From Peribacter sp964404805 (GTDB lineage Bacteria > Patescibacteriota > Gracilibacteria > Peribacterales > Peribacteraceae), in the NCBI GenBank assembly GCA_964404805.1, contig CAYOLJ010000015.1:1-17337 (forward strand): a DNA stretch of 17,337 nt, read 5' to 3'. The notes under the pieces are model-generated. The model saw only the letters and a list, made by a program, of their open reading frames with translations. It was not told where the DNA came from and did no database searches. Positions 6,101 through 13,448 of the stretch are shown piece after piece. The position numbers were made by a program, and so were the translations under genes. Numbering within the stretch: position 1 is the stretch's first letter; every line of letters begins with the position of its first letter.

Positions 6101-7606
6101 ATGTGTGGAATAATCGCTGTCGCCGGGTTCCGTGACGTCATTCAGGATCTCTACGACGGCCTCATCCTCCTCCAGCATCGAGGGCAGGATGCAGCGGGTA
6201 TCATCACATACAACAGCCAATTCCATCTCAAGAAAGCCAACGGTCTCGTGCAAGACGTCTTTCATGAGAAATCTCTGCAGCGCCTGCGCGGCACCATGGG
6301 TGTGGGGCACGTGCGCTATCCCACCGCAGGATGTAGTAGCGAATTCGAGGCACAGCCCTTCTTCGTTTCAACCCCCTTCGGCATCGCGCTCGCCCACAAC
6401 GGCAACCTCACAAATTTTGCAGAGCTGCGCAAGTTTTTGCTCGAGAAGGAGTACCGCCACCTCAATACGAATTCCGATTCCGAAGTGCTGCTCAACGTGC
6501 TCTCCGTCGCGCTGCGTAATCAACGACCGAAGGGCCGCCTCACACCTGAACAGGTCTTCGGTGCCGTGAAGGGTGTCTACAAGAGGTGCAAGGGTGCCTA
6601 CTCCGCTGTGGCACTCATCGGCGGTCAGGGCATCGTCGGCTTCCGCGACCCGCACGGCATCCGACCGCTCCTCATCGGCAAGCGCAAGTTCGGCATGAAG
6701 GAGGAATACATTCTCGCCTCCGAAGACTCCGCTCTTCCCGCGCTCGATTTCAAATACCTTCGGGACGTGCGCCCGGGTGAAGCCGTCTTCATCGATTACA
6801 AAAACCGTTTGCACTCCCAACAGGTTCGTCACGGCGAACTCAATCCCTGCATCTTCGAGTGGGTGTACCTCGCCGCTCCGGATTCCACCATCGATGGCGT
6901 GAACGTCTACAAGGCGCGTGTGCGCATGGGCGAAGCGCTGGCCAAACAGATCAAGAAGTCCGGTATCCACATCGATTCGGTGGTTCCCGTCCCCGATACG
7001 GGTCGCCCCGTTGCAGCAGGACTTGCAGGGAAACTCAACGTACGTTACCGCGAGGGTCTTATCAAGAACCGCTACATTCATCGCACCTTCATCATGCCTG
7101 GACAGTCCTTGCGCAAGCGCAGCCTGCATTTCAAGCTCCACCCCATTGAGCTCGAATTCAAAGGCAAGAGCGTCCTGCTCGTCGATGACTCCATCGTCCG
7201 TGGCAACACCTCTAAGAAGATTGTAGAGCTCGTGCGCGAGGCGGGCGCCAAGAAGGTCTACTTCGCCTCGGCAGCTCCCCCCATTATCAGCCCGGATCCG
7301 TACGGCATCGACTTGCCAACGACACAGCACCTCATTGCCGCCAACATGTCAGTGGAAGAGATCCGCAAGTACATCAAAGCCGACGGTCTCTTCTACGGCA
7401 CAATCGAAGACCTACGCAAATCCATCCAGTACGGTAACCCCAAGATCAAGCGCTTCAGCGAGGGATGCTTCACTAAGAAGTACCCCACACCCGAGGTCAC
7501 CCCCAAGCTGCTCAAGGAACTCGGCAACTGCCGCAACTCCACGCGTGAAACCTATCAGCACGACGAGGATGATCGGGATAGCCAGAGAACGCTGTCGCTG
7601 GTATAG
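6101..7606 (+). CDS. purF: Amidophosphoribosyltransferase
   Basis: First committed step of purine synthesis: PRPP plus glutamine gives 5-phosphoribosylamine. 501 aa. The start is fixed by MCGIIAV: Cys2 is the N-terminal nucleophile of the class II glutamine amidotransferase domain (about 2-240), with GVGHVRYPTAG (67-77), AHNGNL (98-103) and NSDSE (124-128). The phosphoribosyltransferase half carries the PRPP motif LLVDDSIVRGNTS (359-371) and the flexible loop RYIHRTFIMP (324-333). B. subtilis-type PurF has four Fe-S cysteines. Here Cys250 (NPCIFEW) and Cys456 (EGCFTKKYP) remain, but the CxxC partner is Ser453 and the SxxPP region has no Cys, so an Fe-S cluster is unlikely. No clear promoter or Shine-Dalgarno. 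Followed by the cysteine-rich gene and purD. Confidence 0.96.
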   Translation: MCGIIAVAGFRDVIQDLYDGLILLQHRGQDAAGIITYNSQFHLKKANGLVQDVFHEKSLQRLRGTMGVGHVRYPTAGCSSEFEAQPFFVSTPFGIALAHNGNLTNFAELRKFLLEKEYRHLNTNSDSEVLLNVLSVALRNQRPKGRLTPEQVFGAVKGVYKRCKGAYSAVALIGGQGIVGFRDPHGIRPLLIGKRKFGMKEEYILASEDSALPALDFKYLRDVRPGEAVFIDYKNRLHSQQVRHGELNPCIFEWVYLAAPDSTIDGVNVYKARVRMGEALAKQIKKSGIHIDSVVPVPDTGRPVAAGLAGKLNVRYREGLIKNRYIHRTFIMPGQSLRKRSLHFKLHPIELEFKGKSVLLVDDSIVRGNTSKKIVELVREAGAKKVYFASAAPPIISPDPYGIDLPTTQHLIAANMSVEEIRKYIKADGLFYGTIEDLRKSIQYGNPKIKRFSEGCFTKKYPTPEVTPKLLKELGNCRNSTRETYQHDEDDRDSQRTLSLV

Positions 7607-7647
7607 CGCGGAGGACAAATCTACGGTTTATTGGGTAACGGATGAGG

Positions 7648-7653
7648 TAAACT
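7648..7653 (+). promoter_or_regulatory. -10 element of the cysteine-rich gene (leaderless)
   Basis: TAAACT ends 6 nt before GTG 7660, so the predicted transcript start coincides with that codon. No convincing -35 is seen at 16-18 bp spacing. This element decides the start choice between GTG 7654 and GTG 7660. Confidence 0.45.
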
Positions 7654-7659
7654 GTGTGC

Positions 7660-9339
7660 GTGCAAAAAACCTGTGCCAACTCGTGGTGCCAGCAGCCCTT
7701 CGAGGTCACGGAGGATGATCTGAAGTTCTATGACAAGATTTCACCAGTTTTCAGTGGAAAGAAGTTTTCCGTCTCCCCACCCACACTCTGTCCAAATTGC
7801 CGTCAGCAACGGCGGTACACGATCCGCAACGAGCGCTGTCTCTCGCGACGCACATGCGATTTGTGTAAAGAGGAGATCATCTCCATGTACTCCATCGACA
7901 AGCCATTTCCTGTTTACTGCCCTACGTGCTGGTGGAGTGACAAGTGGCATGGGACGACATACGCGCAAACAGTGGATTTTACGCGACCATTTTTCGAACA
8001 GTTTGCAGAACTGCAGAGTCGCGTTCCGCGCATCGGTCTCTACATCGTCCACTCCGAGAACTGTCACTACTGCAATTTCGTGGGCGACTGCAAGAGCTGC
8101 TACCTCGTGTTCGGCCCCGTGTACTCTCAAGACTGCCTCTATGGATCCGCCTACTATTCCAAGGATTGTGTCGATAATCTGGTCACACGTGAGTGCGAAC
8201 TCTGCTACGAATGTACCGATTGTCGAAAACTGTACTCCTGTCTGTTCTGCCAGGATTGCTACCACTCCGACAACCTCCTTCTCTGTTACGATCTGCAGGG
8301 ATGCAGTGAATGCATTGCCTGTGCCGGACTGCGCAATAAGAAATATCACATCGGGAATAAGCCGTACACAAAAGAGGAATACGAAGCCGTGAAACGAATG
8401 ATCAATCTCTGTGATGCCACTCGCATGCGGGATCTTGCCGCGCAGTTAGAAACGGCTAAACAAACCACGCCACACCACTTCATGCCAAACGGTAACGTAC
8501 AGAATGTCAGTGGCACACATCTCTACAATTCGAAAAATACGTTTCACTCGTTCTTCGTCGATCGCTGTGAAGACTGTGCATACTGCATGCAGGTTGTGGA
8601 CCTAAAGGATTGTCACGACAACAATTACACTGAAGAAAACGAGCTCTGCTACGAGTATCTCGGCATGTACGGAGCGAAAAATACGTTCTTCTCGACATTC
8701 TCCCGCCACACCTACGAGGTGTACTGCTCAGAATATTGCATCAATGCGAAATATCTTTTCGGCTGTGGCGGCATTCGCGACCGGGAATACTGCATCCTCA
8801 ACAAGCAGTGCACGAAGGAAGAATACGAGAAACTCGTGCCACAGATCATCGATCACATGAGAAAAACAGGTGAGTGGGGAGAGTTCTTCCCCGTGACGAT
8901 GAGCCCCTTTGCCTACAACGAGACCGTGGCGCAGGAGTATTTTCCACTCACGAAGAAGGAAGTGGAGGAACACGGATGGCAATGGCACGAGGAGAAGGAC
9001 GAGGTGCAGCAAGTCAGTAAGGTGATTCAGGCAGAAAAGTTGCCCAGCTCCATCGACGATATCCCCGATGACATCCTGAACTGGGCTATCAAATGCGAGA
9101 CGACGAAGAGGCCATTTCGCATCACCAAGCAGGAGCTCGACTTCTACCGAAAGATGAAACTACCGATCCCTCACCTCCACCCCGATGAGCGGCACAAGAA
9201 GCGGATGGCACTGCGAAATCCGCGCAATCTCTGGAAGAGATCGTGCATGAAGTGTCAGAAAGCGATTGATACCACCTATGCTCCTGATCGGCCGGAGATT
9301 GTCTATTGCGAAGAATGCTATCTGAAGGAAGTGTATTAA
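7660..9339 (+). CDS. Large cysteine-rich zinc-knuckle protein with duplicated terminal modules
   Basis: 559 aa with about 42 cysteines, mostly in C-x2-C pairs. I associate this type with CPR genomes but know of no established function. N-terminal module (about 5-91): CANSWC, PFEVTEDD, KFYDK, LCPNC, RNERCLSRRTCDLC, then YCPTC. The C-terminal module (about 479-553) repeats it: PFRITKQE, DFYRK, RNPRNLWKRSCMKC, then VYCEEC; its first knuckle has decayed (HLHPDE for LCPNC). Between them lie two Cys-rich repeat blocks (about 134-250 and 285-397) that end alike: GLRNKKYHIGNKPYTKEEYE (223-242) and GIRDREYCILNKQCTKEEYE (371-390). No signal peptide or membrane segment, so it is cytoplasmic, probably zinc-loaded, and possibly a nucleic-acid or protein scaffold. 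GTG 7660 is chosen from the -10 box; GTG 7654 would add two residues. It interrupts the purF-purD block. Confidence 0.85.
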   Translation: MQKTCANSWCQQPFEVTEDDLKFYDKISPVFSGKKFSVSPPTLCPNCRQQRRYTIRNERCLSRRTCDLCKEEIISMYSIDKPFPVYCPTCWWSDKWHGTTYAQTVDFTRPFFEQFAELQSRVPRIGLYIVHSENCHYCNFVGDCKSCYLVFGPVYSQDCLYGSAYYSKDCVDNLVTRECELCYECTDCRKLYSCLFCQDCYHSDNLLLCYDLQGCSECIACAGLRNKKYHIGNKPYTKEEYEAVKRMINLCDATRMRDLAAQLETAKQTTPHHFMPNGNVQNVSGTHLYNSKNTFHSFFVDRCEDCAYCMQVVDLKDCHDNNYTEENELCYEYLGMYGAKNTFFSTFSRHTYEVYCSEYCINAKYLFGCGGIRDREYCILNKQCTKEEYEKLVPQIIDHMRKTGEWGEFFPVTMSPFAYNETVAQEYFPLTKKEVEEHGWQWHEEKDEVQQVSKVIQAEKLPSSIDDIPDDILNWAIKCETTKRPFRITKQELDFYRKMKLPIPHLHPDERHKKRMALRNPRNLWKRSCMKCQKAIDTTYAPDRPEIVYCEECYLKEVY

Positions 9340-9463
9340 GCCCGGCTTCGTTTCGTTGTGCTCAACTACGCCGTGGCATCCGGCTTTATGCCAAGGAAAT
9401 CGCGGCGTAGTCTGCCATCGCCAAGCGACGGCGGACGAAGCCGGATGAAGGAGGTGTATTAGG
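9323..9463. repeat. Direct repeats flanking an inserted hairpin element
   Basis: The 18 bases at 9323-9340, which encode the end of the cysteine-rich protein (LKEVY-stop), recur at 9446-9463 with 16 of 18 matches. Both differences are A to G, and the second copy reads ATG-KEVY-stop. The 105 bp between them form the hairpin element at 9341-9445. This looks like a long target-site duplication or a duplication of the gene end. Confidence 0.7.
9341..9445. mobile_element. MITE-like nested hairpin element
   Basis: Perfect 10-bp terminal inverted repeats CCGGCTTCGT (9342-9351) and ACGAAGCCGG (9435-9444) enclose a second perfect hairpin. ACTACGCCG (9365-9373) pairs with CGGCGTAGT (9403-9411), capped by TGGCAT (9374-9379) with ATGCCA (9388-9393). 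The apical loop CCGGCTTT (9380-9387) echoes the left terminal repeat. No coding capacity is seen. Flanking direct repeats suggest insertion. It could alternatively act as a terminator for the upstream gene, but no T-run follows. No second copy was noticed in this window. Confidence 0.6.
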
Positions 9464-9486
9464 AACGATTGAAGAGTAAACCTTGT

Positions 9487-9515
9487 TTGCCGCTGCAGAA
9501 GGCCTGCTGCATACT
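9487..9515 (+). promoter_or_regulatory. Promoter of purD (leaderless)
   Basis: TTGCCG (9487-9492), a 17-bp spacer and CATACT (9510-9515). The -10 ends 6 nt before ATG 9522, so the transcript should begin with the start codon. It lies outside the hairpin element, so purD can be transcribed independently of purF. Confidence 0.65.
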
Positions 9516-9521
9516 GCATCT

Positions 9522-10850
9522 ATGAAGATTCTCCTCGTCGCCTCCTCAGCCCGCGGACATGCCATCGCCAATGCCTTGGCGCGCAGCCGCCATCAGCCCG
9601 AGATTATTTCCGTCTGTACGACCAAGAACCCGGGGTTGAAGAAACTCTCAACGCAGCTCCACGTCGGTGACATTCTCAATTTTCTTTGGGTGGTGGAGAT
9701 TGCCAAGAAGGCCAAGCCCGATCTCGCTATCGTCGGGCCCGATGATCCCATCGGCGCCGGGCTTGCCGATCTACTGGAGGCGGAAGGTATTCCCACAATG
9801 GCTCCGAAAAAGTCCCTCGCGCGCGTCGAATCGAGCAAGAGTTTCGCCCGCGATCTCCTGATCAAAGTCGCCCCAGATTCACTGCCCAAGTATCGGGTTT
9901 TCACCTCGTACGAGCCAAAAGAATTGAACACATTTATTGAACAGGAATTGAGAGGAAACTACGTGGTGAAGTATGACGCGCTGAAGGGCGGCAAGGGTGT
10001 CAAAGTGAGCGGCGAGCATCTGGCCACCATCGAAGAAGGTCTGCAGTATGCCAAGGAGTGCATCGAAGAAGGCGGACGCGTCGTCATCGAAGAGAAACTG
10101 GTGGGTGTGGAATTCAGCCTGCTCTCATTTACCTCGGGTACGCAGGTCGTCGATATGCCGGCGATTCAGGATCACAAGCGCGCCTACGCGGGCGACACCG
10201 GCCCCAACACTGGCGGCATGGGCACGTACTCCGATGCCAATCACTCACTCCCCTTTCTCACAGAGAAGGATCTCGCACGTGCGAGTGAGCTGAACCGTCT
10301 CACCGCCGAAGCGCTGCTGCAGGAATGTGGCGAGCCATTTAAGGGCATCCTCTACGGCGGATTCATCGCAGTGCAAGACGGCGTGAAGGTGATCGAGTAC
10401 AACGCGCGCTTTGGCGACCCCGAGGCACTCAATGTGCTCCCGCTCCTCTCTTCTGATTTCGTCGACATCTGCGTAGCCATCACCAAAGGAACACTCGCCC
10501 CCGATCTCGTCACGTTTGAGAAGAAGGCCACCGTCTGCAAATACATCACCCCCGAGAGCTACCCCGTCAGCAAAGACCAGAAAGGCGCTCTTGTAACCTT
10601 CCCCCCTGTGCCGCAGAACGCGCACCTCTTCTTCGGCGACATTGCAGAGGATGGACAGGGCGGGCTGCACCTGGGGGGGTCTCGTACCGCAGGTATCGTT
10701 GGTGTGGGTGCAACCATCACCGAGGCGGAACAGATCGCCGAAGAATTCTGTGAAGGTGTGCAGGGCCCTGTGCGCCATCGCTCCGACATCGGTACAGCAG
10801 CGTTGATCGAGAAAAGACTCGAAACCATGCGCTTGCTGCGAGGACGGTAA
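9522..10850 (+). CDS. purD: Phosphoribosylamine-glycine ligase (GAR synthetase)
   Basis: Second step of purine synthesis: joins glycine to the phosphoribosylamine made by PurF, using ATP. 442 aa, family length, ATP-grasp fold. Visible motifs: VVKYDALKGGKGVKV (148-162), the signature QDHKRAYAGDTGPNTGGMG (216-234), and metal/ATP-binding EYNARFGDPE (292-301). The N-terminal loop, usually GSGGREHA, is ASSARGHA (7-14), an unusual variant lacking the conserved Glu. Start ATG 9522 is chosen because MKILLVAS matches the family N-terminus and because the -10 box ends 6 nt upstream. A TTG at 9483 would add 13 non-homologous residues and run through the promoter. Confidence 0.95.
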   Translation: MKILLVASSARGHAIANALARSRHQPEIISVCTTKNPGLKKLSTQLHVGDILNFLWVVEIAKKAKPDLAIVGPDDPIGAGLADLLEAEGIPTMAPKKSLARVESSKSFARDLLIKVAPDSLPKYRVFTSYEPKELNTFIEQELRGNYVVKYDALKGGKGVKVSGEHLATIEEGLQYAKECIEEGGRVVIEEKLVGVEFSLLSFTSGTQVVDMPAIQDHKRAYAGDTGPNTGGMGTYSDANHSLPFLTEKDLARASELNRLTAEALLQECGEPFKGILYGGFIAVQDGVKVIEYNARFGDPEALNVLPLLSSDFVDICVAITKGTLAPDLVTFEKKATVCKYITPESYPVSKDQKGALVTFPPVPQNAHLFFGDIAEDGQGGLHLGGSRTAGIVGVGATITEAEQIAEEFCEGVQGPVRHRSDIGTAALIEKRLETMRLLRGR

Positions 10851-10851
10851 A

Positions 10852-10880
10852 TTGACGTTAATCAATATTTGACGTATAAT
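10852..10880 (+). promoter_or_regulatory. Near-consensus promoter of the ACP-like gene (leaderless)
   Basis: TTGACG (10852-10857), a 17-bp spacer and perfect TATAAT (10875-10880), then 6 nt to ATG 10887. This is the strongest promoter match in the window; the transcript should start at the A of the start codon. It begins 2 nt after the purD stop. A second TTGACGT (10869-10875) inside the spacer forms a direct repeat with the -35. Confidence 0.8.
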
Positions 10881-10886
10881 ACTTTT

Positions 10887-11183
10887 ATGGCGTCTGAAGA
10901 TGTTAGAATTGAACAAAGTGCACATGACATCGTGGTTGATGCCTACGCCTCTAGTGCGGGCATAGATCATGAGCGCGTCACTCCAGAGATGCTAGTGAGC
11001 GATCTTGATTCACTCGAGTTGCAGGAATTTATCATGGAAACCGAAGATCAGTGCGACGCGTTGTCGGTTCTCAAGAATCAAGGACACTTCAGTCTTCCTG
11101 ACAAAGCGCTTAAAAAGGCGAGAACCATTGCAGACGTGATTGCCATCACCACTGCGAGGATCGAATCAATGCTGCACGAATGA
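10887..11183 (+). CDS. Small acyl-carrier-protein-like protein
   Basis: 98 aa, no family name certain. The layout resembles an acyl or peptidyl carrier protein: an opening helix (DIVVDAYASSAG), a loop, then SDLDSLELQEFIMETED (38-54), in which Asp41-Ser42-Leu43 matches the phosphopantetheine-attachment DSL motif at the start of helix 2. LPDKALKKARTIADVIAIT (70-88) follows, like the acidic loop and helix 4 of ACP, with an insertion of roughly ten residues between. Expected role if real: a 4'-phosphopantetheine-dependent thioester carrier. No synthase, ligase or transferase partner is nearby. Start ATG 10887 comes from the leaderless promoter; a TTG at 10869 would start inside the promoter. Its stop is 1 nt from the stop of convergent prfA. 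Confidence 0.75.
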   Translation: MASEDVRIEQSAHDIVVDAYASSAGIDHERVTPEMLVSDLDSLELQEFIMETEDQCDALSVLKNQGHFSLPDKALKKARTIADVIAITTARIESMLHE

Positions 11184-11184
11184 T

Positions 11185-12243
11185 TTACGAGACGCCCAAG
11201 CGTGACAACTGCTGCTCCACGTTCCACGTCTTGAGTGCTTCGAGAATATCGCCGATCTCCCCTTCCATAATTGAGGGCAGGTTGCTGAAATTTTTGTTCA
11301 CGCGATGGTCCGTCACGCGATCCTGCGGAAAGTTATAGGTGCGGATTTTCTCGCTCCGGTCGCCTGAGCCGATCTGCCCTGCACGCATTTCGCCGCGCTC
11401 CTTCGCTAGTTTCTCTCGCTCGGCTTCATAGATGCGACTGCGTAGTAAGCTCATGGCAATTTCGCGATTACGTGCCTGACTGCGTTCCGTCTGGCAGACC
11501 ACCACTGCTCCCGTGGGAACGTGCGTGATGCGAATCGCGCTCTCCACTTTGTTCACATTCTGCCCACCGGCTCCTCCGGCGCGGAACGTATCGATCTTCA
11601 GATCCTGCGGACGCAGAGTAATATCCACCTCCTCTGCTTCAGGCAACACGGCTACGGTAGCGGCAGAGGTATGCACGCGACCTTTCTTCTCCGTTTCAGG
11701 AATGCGCTGCACGCGGTGTACGCCCGACTCAAACTTGAAGTCGCCGAATGCCGAACCCTCAATGCGCACAACGGCTTCTTTAATCCCTCCTACTTCGGCA
11801 TCCGTCTTGCTAATCAGCTCCGTCTTCCACTTCTTCTGCTCCGCATAACGCAGATACATGCGCAGAAGTTCTGCTGCAAAGAGTGCGGCCTCCTCACCCC
11901 CTGTTCCTGCACGCACTTCTACGATGACATTACGCTGATCGAACGGATCGACGGGCACGAGGAATAACCGCATTTTCGTCAGTAATTCCTCCTTGCGAAG
12001 CGCGGCCTGATGGGCCTCCTCCTGCGCAAGCTCCTTAAGATCCGCCTCATGTGACTCCGCGGCGAACGCAATAGCCTGCTCGCAGCGGTCGTACTCATTG
12101 AGAAGAATGACAAGTGGTTGCAACTGTCTCGATCGCCTGCCGAGTTCCGCCAGCTTCTTGGGATCACCGTAGACATCGGGATCCTGGAGGCTCGCCTGCA
12201 GTTGTGCGTACTCGGCTGCCAGTGCACGAAGTTTCTCAATCAT
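11185..12243 (-). CDS. prfA: Peptide chain release factor 1
   Basis: Reads UAA and UAG stop codons in the ribosomal A site and triggers peptide release. 352 aa, full length. The codon-recognition motif PET (182-184, the PxT type of RF1, not SPF of RF2) lies in RIPETEKKGRVHTSAATV. The catalytic GGQ is at 226-228 in RAGGAGGQNVNKVESA. The RF1-type C-terminus (RTYNFPQDRVTDHR) is present. No frameshift site is seen. Start ATG 12243 (MIEKLRAL) is chosen over ATG 12270 because the family starts here and a -10 box ends 6 nt upstream. Divergent from mnmA with overlapping -35 elements. Confidence 0.97.
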   Translation of the reverse strand: MIEKLRALAAEYAQLQASLQDPDVYGDPKKLAELGRRSRQLQPLVILLNEYDRCEQAIAFAAESHEADLKELAQEEAHQAALRKEELLTKMRLFLVPVDPFDQRNVIVEVRAGTGGEEAALFAAELLRMYLRYAEQKKWKTELISKTDAEVGGIKEAVVRIEGSAFGDFKFESGVHRVQRIPETEKKGRVHTSAATVAVLPEAEEVDITLRPQDLKIDTFRAGGAGGQNVNKVESAIRITHVPTGAVVVCQTERSQARNREIAMSLLRSRIYEAEREKLAKERGEMRAGQIGSGDRSEKIRTYNFPQDRVTDHRVNKNFSNLPSIMEGEIGDILEALKTWNVEQQLSRLGVS

Positions 12244-12249
12244 GGATGC

Positions 12250-12278
12250 ATTATGGCAGAAGTCCCCCATAGTGTTGA
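12250..12278 (-). promoter_or_regulatory. Promoter of prfA (leaderless)
   Basis: On the minus strand TCAACA (12278-12273), a 17-bp spacer and CATAAT (12255-12250), ending 6 nt before ATG 12243. The -35 overlaps that of the divergent mnmA promoter. Confidence 0.6.
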
Positions 12279-12302
12279 AGAGTAACTGGACAACGGTAGG
12301 AT
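12275..12302 (+). promoter_or_regulatory. Promoter of mnmA (leaderless)
   Basis: TTGAAG (12275-12280), a 16-bp spacer and TAGGAT (12297-12302), ending 6 nt before ATG 12309. It shares bases 12275-12278 with the prfA -35 on the other strand. Confidence 0.6.
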
Positions 12303-12308
12303 GCTTCT

Positions 12309-13412
12309 ATGCGTATCCTCGTTGCTATGTCGGGGGGAGTCGACTCCAGTGTGGTTGCATGCCTTCTGCAAAAGCAGGGCCATGAAGTCATCGGCGTACG
12401 CTTTCAGCTCTGGCAAGATCCACTGGCTCCTGCTCTCGCCAAAGTGTTGCCCACCAAGTGCTGCGATACACAGACACTCGCTCGCGCGCGAAAGGTCACG
12501 AGCAATCTGGGCATTCCACTCCACACACTCGATCTGCAAGATTCCTTCAAATGCACCGTGGTGGATCCTTTTATCAGGGCAACCCGCAGAGGCATCACTC
12601 CCAATCCCTGTGTGCTCTGCAATCGTGCATTCAAGTTTAAACATCTACTCACATTCGCCCGCAAGCTTAAATGCGACAAAGTGGCAACAGGGCACTACGC
12701 GCGCATCGTACGCAGAGGCAACGGCTTCGCACTCCTCGAGGCGCAAGATGCCACCAAAGATCAGAGCTACTTCCTAGCGCGTCTCACCCAGAAGGAGCTT
12801 GCCCGCACCGTACTGCCACTCGGCACAAAGACGAAGCGCGAGACCTATGCGCTCGCCAAGAAATTTAAGATTCCCCTCGATCACGTCAGCTACCGCGAGA
12901 GTCAGGATCTCTGCTTCTTTCCTGAGAAGTCCCCCGCAGCATTCCTGCGGCGTTCCATTACCGCTGCCAAACCCGGCCCCATCAAAACACTCGATGGCAC
13001 CGTCGTCGGAACGCATGAGGGCCTACCGTTCTACACCATCGGCCAACGCCGTGGCCTGAAGGTTGGCGGGCAGAAGACGCCTCTCCACATCATTCGCATT
13101 GATCAAAAAAGTAATACAATTTTTCTGGCTCCTTCTAGGGCTCTTCTCACTAAAGAGGTCTATGTAAACACACTGACATTTACGCGCGAGAAGCCCGCAC
13201 AACGTCGGTGCCACCCCCTCACCGCCCGCATACGACTGCAGACGAGAAAAGGGCGCGGAACATTCACTTTTCGTGGATATACAGGGCTCTTTCGATTTTC
13301 TCGTCCTGTGAGTGCTCCCACGCCGGGGCAGGCACTCGTCCTCTATCGTGGCCAGGAAATCATAGGATGCGGGCAGATCATCTCTGCTGAATCGCAAAAG
13401 CGCACATCGTAA
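12309..13412 (+). CDS. mnmA: tRNA-specific 2-thiouridylase
   Basis: Adds sulfur to U34 of Lys, Glu and Gln tRNAs, using ATP and a persulfide relay. 367 aa, family length. Motifs: PP-loop SGGVDSS (8-14), the catalytic nucleophile Cys101 in NPCVLCNRAFKF, TGHYAR (127-132), DATKDQSYFL (147-156), the second active-site cysteine Cys202 in ESQDLCFF, and FYTIGQRRGLKVGG (241-254) opening the C-terminal beta-barrel domain. Start ATG 12309 gives the expected MRILVAMSGGVDSS and lies 6 nt after the -10 box; there is no Shine-Dalgarno. No IscS or TusA partner is in the window. Confidence 0.97.
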   Translation: MRILVAMSGGVDSSVVACLLQKQGHEVIGVRFQLWQDPLAPALAKVLPTKCCDTQTLARARKVTSNLGIPLHTLDLQDSFKCTVVDPFIRATRRGITPNPCVLCNRAFKFKHLLTFARKLKCDKVATGHYARIVRRGNGFALLEAQDATKDQSYFLARLTQKELARTVLPLGTKTKRETYALAKKFKIPLDHVSYRESQDLCFFPEKSPAAFLRRSITAAKPGPIKTLDGTVVGTHEGLPFYTIGQRRGLKVGGQKTPLHIIRIDQKSNTIFLAPSRALLTKEVYVNTLTFTREKPAQRRCHPLTARIRLQTRKGRGTFTFRGYTGLFRFSRPVSAPTPGQALVLYRGQEIIGCGQIISAESQKRTS

Positions 13413-13448
13413 CGCCGAAGAATCTGCTATCATCACTCACCGCTTGCC

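Noticed and set aside
6368..7330. Minus-strand ORF of 320 aa opposite purF
   Set aside because: Antisense to well-conserved PurF motifs, no promoter or family resemblance. The similar long antisense ORFs at 5555-6310 and 15115-15954 were rejected for the same reason.
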